64,000 nucleotides of DNA, taken from contig JASLOA010000027.1 in NCBI GenBank assembly GCA_030745755.1, forward strand, positions 124,001 through 188,000, given 5' to 3'. The notes below the pieces were generated by a model. The model searched no databases. It saw nothing but the letters and a program-made list of their open reading frames with translations, and had not been told where the DNA came from. Shown here piece after piece: positions 7,580-16,747 of the stretch (positions are counted from its first letter, which is position 1; each line of letters opens with the position of its first letter). The translations under genes and the position numbers were made by a program. This DNA is from Kiritimatiellia bacterium (GTDB taxonomy: Bacteria; Verrucomicrobiota; Kiritimatiellia; UBA8416; JABMPJ01).

Positions 7580-8557
7580 ATGAATGCCAGCACGGACCAG
7601 ATTGTGAGGATGCTCAGGGAGCGGGAGCAGTGGGTTTCGGGCGAGGAGATCGGGGCGGATCTCGGTATCTCACGCAGCGCTGTATCAAAGCATATCGGGC
7701 TTTTGCGCGACGTCGGGTATGAGATTGGATCGTCCCCGCGGCGGGGCTACATCTTCTGCGCGGCGCCCAATGTTCCCACGGCGTCCGAGGTTGCCCCCCT
7801 GTTGACCACGCGCGCGCTCGGGCGCCCGCTGCACTACGTTCCCGAACTCAGCTCTACCAACACCGAAGCGGCCCGGCGTGCGCAAGAGGGCGCTGACGAA
7901 GGGACGACCATCGTGTCTGAGAGCCAATCGGCTGGCCAGGGCCGCCTCAGGCGGGACTGGTTTTCACCGGCCGGTGCGAATCTCTATTTCAGTGTGGTGC
8001 TGCGTCCGGCCGTGCTGCCGGGCCGGATCGGTCAGCTCCCATTGGTTGTGGCCGTCGCCTTGCTCAAGGCATTCAAGGCGTTCTGCCCGGATGTCGACGC
8101 CGGGGTGAAGTGGCCCAACGACATCCTGGTGGGGGGGCGCAAGCTCTGCGGCATCCTGTGTCAGAGCGAATCAGAACCCGATTGGGTCCGCCATGTTATT
8201 GTCGGGGTCGGGATCAATGTGAACATCGGAGCGTTTCCGCCCGAGCTCAGCAGCATCGCGACATCGCTGCGTATCGAAACCGGGGCTGACGCCTCGCGTC
8301 CGGCGCTGCTGGCCGACGTGCTGAATGCGTTCGAACAGGAGTACGATTGCTGGCGTGAGGCGCAGGATCTGACGCCGTTCCTGCCGTTCCTCGAGGCCCA
8401 CTCGCTGATGCAGGGACGCGATGCGGTTGTAAAGAATGTACGGAATGAAATCAGCGGACGCGTCAGCGGCATCGCACCGGACGGTGGTCTGCAACTCGAA
8501 ACAGAACATGGATCCGTCACTGCCGTTTCCGGCGACGTGACGGTTCTGGGTTGGTGA
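7580..8557 (+). CDS. birA: BirA: biotin-protein ligase and biotin operon repressor
   Basis: The 325-residue protein has an N-terminal helix-turn-helix ([18 protein letters not shown], residues about 22-39) and a class II biotin ligase domain. The biotinyl-AMP loop [12 protein letters not shown] and the [17 protein letters not shown] motif are present, followed by a C-terminal SH3-like part. It attaches biotin to carboxylase carrier proteins and, when loaded with biotinoyl-AMP, binds the operator at 7520-7547. It is the first gene of the biotin operon, so it regulates itself together with bioB-F-G-C-DA. The stop overlaps the region of the bioB start. Confidence 0.95.
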   Translation: MNASTDQIVRMLREREQWVSGEEIGADLGISRSAVSKHIGLLRDVGYEIGSSPRRGYIFCAAPNVPTASEVAPLLTTRALGRPLHYVPELSSTNTEAARRAQEGADEGTTIVSESQSAGQGRLRRDWFSPAGANLYFSVVLRPAVLPGRIGQLPLVVAVALLKAFKAFCPDVDAGVKWPNDILVGGRKLCGILCQSESEPDWVRHVIVGVGINVNIGAFPPELSSIATSLRIETGADASRPALLADVLNAFEQEYDCWREAQDLTPFLPFLEAHSLMQGRDAVVKNVRNEISGRVSGIAPDGGLQLETEHGSVTAVSGDVTVLGW

Positions 8558-8562
8558 TATCT

Positions 8563-9546
8563 ATGCATCCCTCTATCGAACAAGCCTATCGTATCATTGA
8601 AGACGGCATCCCCATTAGGCGTGATCTGGCCTGTGCGCTGGGTCAGCTCGGTGGCGATGAAACGCTCGACCTGGTCTCACTGGCGAACAAGGTGCGCAAC
8701 CGCTACGCGGCGGATATCGAAGCCTGTTCCATCGTGAACAGCCGCTCCGGCATCTGCCAGGAGAATTGCAAGTTCTGCGCGCAATCACTCCATCACGAAG
8801 CCGAGGTCGACCGTTACGGATTGATCGCCGAAGCTGACCTGCTGGCGGAGGCCCGGGCGGCCCATGCCGATGGCGCCTCGCATTTCGGCATCGTCACCAG
8901 TGGCTACGGATATCCCTCACCCACCCCGGACTTCGAGCGGATCTGCACCATGATTGGGCGCCTCCACGAGGAGTTCCCCGATATGGATGTGTGCGCCTCG
9001 CTGGGTATCCTGGGTGAGGAGACCGCGCCGATGCTCTCCGAGTGCCGGATCGCACACTACAACATCAATCTCCAGGTGGCCCCGCAACGATACGCGGAGC
9101 TGATCGCAGACACCCATACGGTGGAAGACCGGATCGCCACAATCAAGCTCTTGCGCAGGAATGGCATCACCGTGTGCTCCGGCGCCATCCTGGGGGTTGG
9201 CGAGACGATGGAGGATCGTATTGATCTGGCCTATGCACTGGAGGAGTTGGACGTCAGCGTGATTCCTCTGAACGTCCTCATTCCGATCGCCGGTACGCCC
9301 CTGGCGGACCGGACGCCGCTGTCCGTGGTGGAGGTCGCCAAATCGTTCGCGCTCTTCCGTCTGATCCATCCACGCAAGGTGATCAAGTTTGCAGCGGGAC
9401 GTGAGACGCTGATGAAGGACTTCCAGGGACTGCTGATGCTGGCGGGCATGAACGGTATCCTGACCGGGGGTTACCTGACCACGCGCGGACGCCAGCCGGC
9501 CGAAGACCAGGACTTCATAACGCAGCTGGATGGATTCCGCCAATGA
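8563..9546 (+). CDS. bioB: Biotin synthase BioB, with non-canonical auxiliary-cluster residues
   Basis: This radical-SAM enzyme inserts sulfur into dethiobiotin. The CQENCKFC motif (Cys65, 69, 72 from the ATG at 8563) binds the SAM [4Fe-4S] cluster. Of the four ligands of the E. coli auxiliary [2Fe-2S] cluster, the second and third cysteines are kept ([18 protein letters not shown]), but the first falls in [10 protein letters not shown] with no cysteine and the arginine is replaced in IKFAAGRE. The usual YNHNL(D/E)TS reads YNINLQVAP. This suggests an anaerobe-type BioB with a different auxiliary cluster. Length 327 residues is normal. TTG (8551) and GTG (8554) are alternative starts; GGTGAT supports 8563. 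Confidence 0.93.
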   Translation: MHPSIEQAYRIIEDGIPIRRDLACALGQLGGDETLDLVSLANKVRNRYAADIEACSIVNSRSGICQENCKFCAQSLHHEAEVDRYGLIAEADLLAEARAAHADGASHFGIVTSGYGYPSPTPDFERICTMIGRLHEEFPDMDVCASLGILGEETAPMLSECRIAHYNINLQVAPQRYAELIADTHTVEDRIATIKLLRRNGITVCSGAILGVGETMEDRIDLAYALEELDVSVIPLNVLIPIAGTPLADRTPLSVVEVAKSFALFRLIHPRKVIKFAAGRETLMKDFQGLLMLAGMNGILTGGYLTTRGRQPAEDQDFITQLDGFRQ

Positions 9547-10763
9547 CGGATGGGTCGCATAGCCGCTTCGCGGACGCATTGAGCCGGGCCGACGAGGCCG
9601 GTCTCCGCCGCACGCTTCCCACGCTCGGGAAGCGCAGCGGTCCTATGCTTGCCTCGGGGGACACGCAGGCGCTGAACCTCTCGTCCAACGATTACCTCGG
9701 TCTGGCGGCGGATGTCGCGTTGCACCGGGACTTCTTTGCCGGCGCCGATGCCGTCGACCTGGACAGGCACGGTATGGGCGCGTCTGCCTCCCGACTGCTG
9801 ACCGGCAATCACCCCGCCTATACGGCGTTGGAGGAGGATCTCTGCGCGCTCTACGGTGGGCGCCACGCCACGGTCTTCAGCAGCGGCTACCATGCCAACG
9901 TCGGCATCTGCTCGGCGCTGGCGGAGAAGGGTGATCTCTTCCTGGCCGACAAGCTGTGTCACGCCAGTCTGATTGACGGGATGCGCCTCTCGGGCGCGAA
10001 GCTGCTGCGCTATCGTCATCTCGACTACGACCACTTGGAGCGGCTCCTTGTGCAGCATCGGGCGGCGCATCGCGACATCTTTATTGTCTCGGAGTCGGTT
10101 TTCAGCATGGATGGCGACACGGCCGACATCAGTCGGCTGGTGCAGTTGAAGCGGGACCACCGTGCCAGGCTCCTGATTGATGAAGCCCATGCCGTAGGTG
10201 TGTTCGGCGACCGGGGCCTGGGCGTGTGCGAGCGGGAGGGATGCATCCCGGATGTGGATCTCCTGGTTGGCACGTTCGGCAAGGCCCTGGGGTCGTTCGG
10301 CGCGTTTGCTGTAACGGATGGTGACGTACGCGACTACCTGGTCAACCACATGCGCCCCTTCATTTTCACAACCGCCCTCCCGCCCTCTGTCGTGAACTGG
10401 AGCCGGACCACCCTTGCCCGATCCGCCACCATGCAACGCGAGCGAACGCACTTGCACAGCCTGGCCGGGCGCTTGCGCGAAGCATTGCGCGAACGCAACA
10501 TCACAACCGGCGGCGACTCCCAGATTGTACCGGCCATCGTCGGTCCCAATCAACCGGCTTGCGACGTGGCCGAGTCCCTGCGCGACAACGGCTTTCTCGC
10601 GTTCCCGATTCGTCCACCCACGGTCCCGCCCGGCACGGCGCGGCTGCGCTTTTCGCTGAGCGCAAACATGGACTGGGATCAGATCAAGGCGATTCCCGAC
10701 ATCGTTGCAGAGCACTTAAGACGTGACCCCTCTGGAGAGGAGAAGTCAAATGTTAGATGTTAA
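9543..10763 (+). CDS. bioF: 8-amino-7-oxononanoate synthase BioF, C-terminus altered by a repeat insertion
   Basis: BioF is a PLP enzyme that condenses pimeloyl-ACP with alanine. The 406-residue product shows [12 protein letters not shown] near the N-terminus, [10 protein letters not shown], the [13 protein letters not shown] Asp motif and the [14 protein letters not shown] segment with the PLP lysine. It begins at an ATGA overlap with bioB. The last roughly 16 residues ([15 protein letters not shown]) are encoded by inserted repeat DNA. The sequence just ahead of bioG (ending GAGCACCTGGCTTCATGA) looks like the original end, which would have read IVAEHLAS and overlapped bioG by four bases. 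The catalytic part is intact. Confidence 0.94.
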   Translation: MTDGSHSRFADALSRADEAGLRRTLPTLGKRSGPMLASGDTQALNLSSNDYLGLAADVALHRDFFAGADAVDLDRHGMGASASRLLTGNHPAYTALEEDLCALYGGRHATVFSSGYHANVGICSALAEKGDLFLADKLCHASLIDGMRLSGAKLLRYRHLDYDHLERLLVQHRAAHRDIFIVSESVFSMDGDTADISRLVQLKRDHRARLLIDEAHAVGVFGDRGLGVCEREGCIPDVDLLVGTFGKALGSFGAFAVTDGDVRDYLVNHMRPFIFTTALPPSVVNWSRTTLARSATMQRERTHLHSLAGRLREALRERNITTGGDSQIVPAIVGPNQPACDVAESLRDNGFLAFPIRPPTVPPGTARLRFSLSANMDWDQIKAIPDIVAEHLRRDPSGEEKSNVRC

Positions 10764-10925
10764 CGGCGTGTTGCCCAAATCGAAAGAGCGCCTTCGGCGA
10801 GATGCTTCGGCAAGCTCAGCATGACAGTTTCTCAGGAAACTCAATGACTCCAAGGCTGTCATTCCGAGCGAAGTCGAGGAATCTCCGTTTGGGCAACACG
10901 CCCTTAAGACGTGACCCCTCTGGAG
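10716..10925. repeat. 210-bp palindromic repeat element inserted at the bioF/bioG junction
   Basis: The element is framed by a 22-bp perfect direct repeat (10716-10737 and 10904-10925). Just outside lie a 15-bp near-duplicate of the end of bioF (10701-10715 and 10926-10940, 13 of 15 identical), which looks like a target duplication. Inside is a 15-bp perfect inverted repeat (10765-10779 and 10888-10902) and an inner palindromic pair, including TGTCATTCCGAGCGAAG, shared with the repeat at 16614-16692. No transposase is encoded. It may be a REP-type or other non-autonomous element. Confidence 0.8.
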
Positions 10926-10948
10926 ATTGTTGCGGAGCACCTGGCTTC

Positions 10949-11632
10949 ATGAAATACCACTGGACCAAAATACCACACAGCGACCGCCTGATTGTATTCA
11001 TGAACGGCTGGGGCATGGACGCGTCTATTCTCGAGCAGGCGCCCCTGCCGGCGGGCTGGGATGTACTTATGTTCTACGACTATGCCGATCTCGAATTGCC
11101 CGTCGATGTGGCGGGGCTGAAGGAGCGCTACGAACGCATCGTGCTCGTCGCGTGGTCGATGGGCGTATGGGCGGCGGGCAGGGCATTCGCAGACCATGAC
11201 GACCTGTTCGACCGCGCGGTCGCCGTCAATGGCACGGCACGTCCGATCGATGCGCAGTACGGTATCGACCCGGATATGTATCGCGCCACGCTGGACGGGT
11301 TCTCAGCAACAACGCGCGATACGTTCTATCGCCGCATGTGCCATACGCCGGAGCGCCTGGATCGCTTCATGGCCGCGCCGCCGTCGCGTTCGATCGAGAG
11401 CCAGGCGGCGGAATTGGAGTCGATCATGGTGCAGACCAAAGGCGGCGAACCGGCCGCCATCTGTCCTTTTGACCGGGTCATTGTCGGCAAGCAGGATCGT
11501 ATCATGCGTCATGGCAACCAGGTGCGGTTCTGGAGTGACCGGGCGCCCTGTCGCGTCTTGAACGCCCCGCACTACCCGTTCTTTGATGTCACCTGGGAGG
11601 AGCTGTTGCATGATGACACAGACGGTCGATAA
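10949..11632 (+). CDS. bioG: Pimeloyl-ACP methyl ester esterase BioG (DUF452)
   Basis: BioG removes the methyl group from pimeloyl-ACP methyl ester, ending the BioC-BioH/G stage of pimelate synthesis. The 227-residue alpha/beta hydrolase has FMNGWGMDAS at the N-terminus, the nucleophile elbow AWSMGVWAAG (Ser near residue 70), DRVIVGKQDRIM with a likely catalytic Asp, and NAPHYPFFD with the catalytic His. The start at 10949 follows the repeat element; the longer upstream frame is repeat DNA. The 3' end overlaps bioC. The pairing with bioC downstream is typical for bioG-type organisms. Confidence 0.9.
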   Translation: MKYHWTKIPHSDRLIVFMNGWGMDASILEQAPLPAGWDVLMFYDYADLELPVDVAGLKERYERIVLVAWSMGVWAAGRAFADHDDLFDRAVAVNGTARPIDAQYGIDPDMYRATLDGFSATTRDTFYRRMCHTPERLDRFMAAPPSRSIESQAAELESIMVQTKGGEPAAICPFDRVIVGKQDRIMRHGNQVRFWSDRAPCRVLNAPHYPFFDVTWEELLHDDTDGR

Positions 11633-12386
11633 ACAGCTTATCCGCAGCCGTTTTCGGAGGCAACTGCACCAGTACAGCCGCCACGCGTCGTTGCAGCACC
11701 GCATGGCGCAACAGCTCGTCGATGCTCTGACCCGACTCAAGGGAGGCGGCTTCCCGCGCGTGCTTGAGATAGGGTGTGGATCCGGAGCCCTCACGCAGCT
11801 CGTCGCCGACTCACTTGATATGCAGGCCTTCTACGCCAACGACCTGGTCGACGACTGTCGGTCCGCCGTGGCGAGTGCGATGGAAAGTGCCGGGTCCACG
11901 ACGACACAGTTCATCGCCGGAGATATCGAAGACGATCTTCCGCTCCCTGCCGAACTGGACCTCATCATCTCGAATGCCACCTTCCAGTGGCTTGAAGACA
12001 TCGGCGCGCTGTTGCCGCGCCTTGCGGCCCGGCTTCGCCCCGGGGGTGTGCTGGGCTTCTCAACATTCGGCCCCGACAATCTGCGCGAGATTCGAGACCT
12101 TACGGGTGTGGGACTGACGTATCCGCCGGGTGAGTTCATCGCGGACCTGCTGCAGCGTGATTTCCGGGTGCTGCACGAATGGCAGGACACCGTTACGATG
12201 CAGTTCAAGACACCGCTCGAGGTGGTGGCGCACCTGCGCCGCACCGGGGTCAACGCGGTCAGGCAGACGACCTGGCAGCGTTCCGCCCTGGACCGTTTCG
12301 TGAGTACCTACCGTGAGCGATGGAGCATCGGCGAATCGGTTACGCTGACGTATCACCCCCTGGTCTTCGTCGCGGAGAAGTGCTGA
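11610..12386 (+). CDS. bioC: Malonyl-ACP O-methyltransferase BioC
   Basis: BioC uses S-adenosylmethionine to mask malonyl-ACP as its methyl ester, priming fatty acid synthase to build pimelate. The 258-residue product has the SAM motif [14 protein letters not shown] (residues about 52-65), the [12 protein letters not shown] segment typical of BioC and [13 protein letters not shown]. The ATG at 11610 is preceded by GGGAGGAG and overlaps the end of bioG by 23 bases. The stop shares its last base with the bioDA start. Confidence 0.93.
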   Translation: MMTQTVDKQLIRSRFRRQLHQYSRHASLQHRMAQQLVDALTRLKGGGFPRVLEIGCGSGALTQLVADSLDMQAFYANDLVDDCRSAVASAMESAGSTTTQFIAGDIEDDLPLPAELDLIISNATFQWLEDIGALLPRLAARLRPGGVLGFSTFGPDNLREIRDLTGVGLTYPPGEFIADLLQRDFRVLHEWQDTVTMQFKTPLEVVAHLRRTGVNAVRQTTWQRSALDRFVSTYRERWSIGESVTLTYHPLVFVAEKC

Positions 12387-14416
12387 TGGCCGTCATCTTC
12401 ATCACCGCCATCGATACCGACGTCGGCAAGACGGTCGTCACCGGTCTCATGGCACGCGCTCTCGCGGCGCAGGGCAATTCTGTGATCACCCAGAAGCTGG
12501 CGCAAACGGGTTGCGGCGGCACATCGGAGGATATCATTGCCCACCGCGCGCTGATGGGGATCGACCTGACAGAGGAGGACCGGGACGGTCTGACGTGTTC
12601 CTATGTCTTTCCCCACCCGGCCTCGCCCCACCTCGCTGCCGCGATGGAGGAGACCGTGATCGAGCCGGAGGTGATCTCTGCTGCGACCGACAGACTGGCC
12701 GCGCGATACGACCATGTCCTGCTCGAAGGCGCCGGCGGCATCGAGGTGCCCCTGACCGAGACGCTCAGCACACTGGATTATGTCGCGGCACAGGGGTACC
12801 CAATCATCGTGGTCACATCCCCGCGCCTCGGCAGCATCAATCACACGATTCTGACCGTGCGCGCCGCGCGTGCACGTGGGCTGAAGGTCCTGGGGATCGT
12901 CTATAACTCACACGGGGGAAACGACCCCCGCATCGCTGAAGATTCGCGCTGTGTGTTCGAGCGGGTCTTGCGCGAAACGGGTGACAGGGCCGGGATTGTG
13001 GACCTGCCGCCGATTGAGGATCTGTCGCAGCCGCCCGCGCTCGATTGGTCGCCCCTGTTGGCCGGACTGGAGGGCGACGACAGCGTCCGTTGCCAACCCG
13101 CTGAACAGACCGCACCGCCAGATGATCAGACATGGACCGAACGCCTGGAGTTCGACCGGCAACACATCTGGCATCCTTACACGTCGATGCGCGATCCGCT
13201 GCCGGTCTACCCGGTGGTGTCTGCACACGGTGTCCGCCTTCGGCTGGCCGATGGCCGTGAGGTGATTGACGGGATGTCATCGTGGTGGGCGGCGATTCAC
13301 GGCTATAACCATCCCGTCCTCAACGCGGCCATTGACGCACAGGTCGCGAAGCTATCGCATGTGATGTTTGGCGGACTCACGCACGAGCCGGCTGTTGAGT
13401 TGGCCCGGCTGCTGACCGAGCTGACACCGTCGGGGCTCGAGAAGGTATTCTTCTGCGACTCCGGTTCCGTCTCGGTCGAGGTCGCCACCAAGATGGCGCT
13501 GCAATACCAACAGGCGACAGGTCGACCGGCACGCCGCCGCCTGCTCACGGTTCGGGGCGGCTATCACGGCGACACGTTTGCTGCGATGTCGGTGTGCGAT
13601 CCGGTTGCCGGCATGCACCATCTGTTCCAGGACGTACTGCCGCGGCAGTGTTTTGCCGAGGCGCCGGCGTGTGCCTTTGATGCCCCGTGGCAAGAGCGCT
13701 ACATCGAGGACTTCAAGCGCCAGATCGAATCGCACCATGAGGAGCTTGCCGCCGTGATTCTGGAACCGATTGTCCAGGGAGCGGGTGGCATGCGCTTCTA
13801 CTCTCCGCACTACCTGCGCCGCGTGCGCGAGTTGTGTGATGCGTTCGACGTGTTGCTCATCGCCGATGAAATCGCGACCGGGTTCGGGCGAAGCGGTCGT
13901 CTGTTCGCCTGCGAGCATGCTGACATTACACCCGACATCATCTGTCTTGGCAAAGCCCTCACGGGCGGAACCATGACATTGGCCGCCGTGTTGACCACCG
14001 CACGGGTAGCTGACGGGATATCGGGCGGATCTCCCGGAGAATTTCTGCATGGACCGACCTTCATGGGCAACCCGCTGGCGTGTGCCGTGGCGCTGGCCAG
14101 TATCCGACTGCTCTGCGACTCGCCCTGGCGCGAGCGCGTGGCGGGAATCGAACGGCAGCTGCAGCGTGAATTGGAGCCGTGCACCGCTTCAGAGGCGGTG
14201 AAGGATGTGCGTGTGCTCGGGGCGATTGGCGTTGTCGAGCTGCACGAGCCGGTCGACGTGGCCGCGTTCCAGGCCTTTTGCGTGGAGCGGGGCGTCTGGA
14301 TCCGACCGTTTGGACGCCTGGTCTACCTCATGCCGCCATACATCATTGACCCCAAAGATCTCACGGCCCTCACTTCAGCCGTTCTGGCCTACAGTTCGGC
14401 AAGTACGGCTTGGTAG
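12386..14416 (+). CDS. bioDA: BioD-BioA fusion: dethiobiotin synthetase and DAPA aminotransferase
   Basis: One 676-residue frame carries two consecutive biotin enzymes. Residues about 1-225 are BioD, with the P-loop [13 protein letters not shown], the KLAQTG segment and [11 protein letters not shown]. From about residue 250 the chain is BioA, with [24 protein letters not shown], the [17 protein letters not shown] motif, [13 protein letters not shown] and the PLP lysine at 523 in CLGKALTGG. BioA makes DAPA, which BioD then carboxylates, so the fusion may pass the intermediate on. Order BioD then BioA is that of the plant and fungal BIO3-BIO1 proteins. It starts in a TGATG overlap with bioC. 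Confidence 0.93.
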   Translation: MAVIFITAIDTDVGKTVVTGLMARALAAQGNSVITQKLAQTGCGGTSEDIIAHRALMGIDLTEEDRDGLTCSYVFPHPASPHLAAAMEETVIEPEVISAATDRLAARYDHVLLEGAGGIEVPLTETLSTLDYVAAQGYPIIVVTSPRLGSINHTILTVRAARARGLKVLGIVYNSHGGNDPRIAEDSRCVFERVLRETGDRAGIVDLPPIEDLSQPPALDWSPLLAGLEGDDSVRCQPAEQTAPPDDQTWTERLEFDRQHIWHPYTSMRDPLPVYPVVSAHGVRLRLADGREVIDGMSSWWAAIHGYNHPVLNAAIDAQVAKLSHVMFGGLTHEPAVELARLLTELTPSGLEKVFFCDSGSVSVEVATKMALQYQQATGRPARRRLLTVRGGYHGDTFAAMSVCDPVAGMHHLFQDVLPRQCFAEAPACAFDAPWQERYIEDFKRQIESHHEELAAVILEPIVQGAGGMRFYSPHYLRRVRELCDAFDVLLIADEIATGFGRSGRLFACEHADITPDIICLGKALTGGTMTLAAVLTTARVADGISGGSPGEFLHGPTFMGNPLACAVALASIRLLCDSPWRERVAGIERQLQRELEPCTASEAVKDVRVLGAIGVVELHEPVDVAAFQAFCVERGVWIRPFGRLVYLMPPYIIDPKDLTALTSAVLAYSSASTAW

Positions 14417-14571
14417 ACTTCCACGCCGATGCGAAAATGATGTGTGCTTATGAGGAGATCAATCAGGCGTCGTGCTTCCTTGCGTGAGATGATCTTCTTG
14501 CGGGCTGTTCGCAGCAAAATCCCCAGTGTTCCCAAAGGACGAATCCCCTCAATTTCTGCCATCGTCCGCAT
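14389..14571 (-). pseudogene. C-terminal remnant of a DUF3368 (PIN-like) gene
   Basis: The 60-residue minus-strand frame contains GTLGILLRTARKKIISR and [20 protein letters not shown], the C-terminal signature of DUF3368 proteins, which are partners in UPF0175/DUF3368 toxin-antitoxin-like pairs. The expected N-terminal two thirds and the companion gene are absent, so it is a truncated remnant. Its 3' end overlaps the end of bioDA by 28 bases on the opposite strand. The stretch 14572-14647 upstream of it holds nothing recognisable apart from a short run of ATAGGC-like repeats. Confidence 0.65.
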
Positions 14572-14647
14572 GATGCCCTCACCATGGCCCGATTGCCTAC
14601 AGCCTATAGCCTATGGCCCGGGATCTTTGTGGGATGCCGCTGTGTGT

Positions 14648-16426
14648 TCATAGCAGCGTCCCTCGCATGTTCATGTCGAGGTGCATGATCCAGAGCGAGA
14701 AGTAGGAGAAGAGGATCATCGCCGTGAGGATGGGGACTTCCACGAGGTAGGATGTCGTCCCCTTGCCAAAGAGCCGCCGGGCAACACGGTGCGTGATGGC
14801 AATGCCGTATACGTGACCCACGATCACCAGGACGACTTGCGCGATCCAGATGGTATTGGTCGAGAGCATCTGCGGGAATGCCCGGGTTGCGGTTCCGAAC
14901 AGGTCCCAGCCTCGTCCCATGGGATCGGAGAGATAGGTCACGACGTTCTGCCCTTCCATGAAGAGATGCATGCCGTTATGTGCCAGGTGATAGAACAGGG
15001 CTATGGGGAGGAGGGCGTAAGAGAACTGGATGAAGATCTCCATGGTGGTGTGTTTTACGCCTCCCTCCGCCTTGCGCGCGGCCAGCGCGGCAACGGCCCG
15101 GCAGAAGGCGAGATAGAGCAGTATCGGCGCGGCCAGCACCACGATCATGCCGATCGTGAACGACCCGAGATGTCCCGTGCCGAACAGGTTGCCGACCCAG
15201 CCCAGGATCGTACCTTCCGGCTCCATGACGTTCTCCCAGAACGGGGTCATCGTGAGACCATGGAAGCTGGTCAGAGAGAGGAGCGTTATGGCCAGGAAGG
15301 CCTCGTCGCGCTTCGGGCTGGCATAGTCATAGAGATCCTCGCCAAACGGACGCAGGTTCACTGCCACGTTGTCCTTCGGACAGCTCTTGACGCACTCGCC
15401 GCACATCGTGCAGTAGGTGTTGTCCTCGACCGTCGCCAAACAGAGCGAGGTAGGGCAGGGGTTGCCCTTTTCGTTGCCGGCAAAGCAGTCACGCGTCTTG
15501 CAGGACGCACACACGTCCCGGCTCGCGGCCCTTACCTCGACCGGGGCGAAGTTGGCATACATGCCGGCGATGCGCCCCACAAAACAGCCATGGCGGCAGA
15601 AAGACTTCTTGTCGAACAGGAGTGCCGGAACCAGGGCCAGCACGAGCATGCCTATTGCGACATAGGCGGTCTTCATGGGCGACTTCGTGACGTGCATACC
15701 CAGCTCCAGCCACGTGAGCGCAATGAACAACCACAGTGCCGGCCAGACGGAGCGCAGACGTCGCGGCCACTGCAGGCCGAGATTGAGCGGTGCACTGCCG
15801 GTACCGAAGAGGCGCAGCCGCGAGAACACAGATGCCACGAAATCCCAGGGACAGAACACACACCAGATTTTGCCGGCAAAAAGCACGATGAAGATCAGTC
15901 CTGCCCACCAGATGGTCCAGGTCAGTGTCGGGACGATGTTGATCACCTGGTGACCTGCAAGTCCGGCGTAGATGAGGAAGACAAATAGAAGCGTTGTCGG
16001 CAACTGGAACACCATCGGGAAGATAGGCAGCCGGATGAACCGCTTGAGCGGACCCCAGCGGAGCAGATTGAAGCGGCGTCGCTTGCGTTTGCGTGGGGTC
16101 CGGCGACCCACTGTCTCGGCGAAGAAGAACGAGACAAGGATGATCGCCACGATTCCTCCGTAGTAGAGCCAATCGGGGATCCCGGGCATCACCACCATCT
16201 TGCGATACTCCGAATCGAAGATGATGGCCTTGCAGCCCATGTCGCAGTTGATCATCCCGCAGAACTCACAGATCTCGCCGTCGGTCGCCGCATCTTCAGC
16301 CGAGACGCAGTGAGGGCACTGTTCCGGCGGGGCACTCGTTGCAGAATTTTGTGAAAGCGCCGGCGACACGTGCAGGAGCAGTGCCAGGCAGCAGAACCCA
16401 AGAAGTGTCATTGCAGGTCGTTTCAT
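14648..16426 (-). CDS. Membrane-bound polyferredoxin (NapH/NosR/CcoG-like)
   Basis: The 592-residue product starts with a signal peptide (MKRPAMTLLGF to PALSQ), then a short periplasmic Cys-rich segment (CPHC, CEFCGMINCDMGC). The rest is a multi-helix membrane protein with GKIWCVFCPWDF, CRHGCFVGR and a ferredoxin-like CTMCGECVKSCP, as in the NapH/NosR/CcoG group that moves electrons across the inner membrane. Its redox partner is unknown. The ATG at 16426 is preferred over a longer upstream frame because the signal peptide begins there, although no clear ribosome site is seen. The last 20 or so codons recur as decayed copies at 1911-1988 and 4210-4285. Confidence 0.8.
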   Translation of the reverse strand: MKRPAMTLLGFCCLALLLHVSPALSQNSATSAPPEQCPHCVSAEDAATDGEICEFCGMINCDMGCKAIIFDSEYRKMVVMPGIPDWLYYGGIVAIILVSFFFAETVGRRTPRKRKRRRFNLLRWGPLKRFIRLPIFPMVFQLPTTLLFVFLIYAGLAGHQVINIVPTLTWTIWWAGLIFIVLFAGKIWCVFCPWDFVASVFSRLRLFGTGSAPLNLGLQWPRRLRSVWPALWLFIALTWLELGMHVTKSPMKTAYVAIGMLVLALVPALLFDKKSFCRHGCFVGRIAGMYANFAPVEVRAASRDVCASCKTRDCFAGNEKGNPCPTSLCLATVEDNTYCTMCGECVKSCPKDNVAVNLRPFGEDLYDYASPKRDEAFLAITLLSLTSFHGLTMTPFWENVMEPEGTILGWVGNLFGTGHLGSFTIGMIVVLAAPILLYLAFCRAVAALAARKAEGGVKHTTMEIFIQFSYALLPIALFYHLAHNGMHLFMEGQNVVTYLSDPMGRGWDLFGTATRAFPQMLSTNTIWIAQVVLVIVGHVYGIAITHRVARRLFGKGTTSYLVEVPILTAMILFSYFSLWIMHLDMNMRGTLL

Positions 16427-16613
16427 AGAGCGGACAGTGTATCCCACGCAGCTCTCTTCAACCAACATCAAAGGCCGCAGCGGCCTGAAATGGATTGAGC
16501 GACGGGGAGTGATGAGGTAGCTTGGCGCTTGTGTCTCAGGGCGTGTCGGCGCGATGCCGAAGTGCGCCATCTAAGGTACCAGTGTTGTGATTGAGAGGTC
16601 CGTGTAGCAAATA

Positions 16614-16692
16614 GCTGTCATTCCGAGCGAAGCCGAGGAATCTCCAAATCACTGGGTACCATGGAGATCCCTCGGCAAGCTCGGGATGACAG
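16614..16692. repeat. Dispersed palindromic repeat (second copy of the bioF/bioG repeat core)
   Basis: GCTGTCATTCCGAGCGAAG starts the left arm (16614-16645), and the right arm (16663-16692, ending CAAGCTCGGGATGACAG) is its imperfect reverse complement. The left arm is almost identical to 10855-10886 in the biotin operon. The 321-base gap between the polyferredoxin and outer-membrane protein genes (16427-16747) otherwise holds only the divergent upstream regions. GGTACC-containing sequences flank the arms (about 16576 and 16655). Confidence 0.75.
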
Positions 16693-16747
16693 TGCAACCT
16701 ATTTCTCTTGCGGGCTTCTCAACCACAACACTAGAAGAGAGGGAGTA

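Noticed and set aside
10757-10948. N-terminal extension of BioG reaching back into the repeat
   Set aside because: The extra 64 residues are encoded by repeat DNA, and family length and context support the ATG at 10949.
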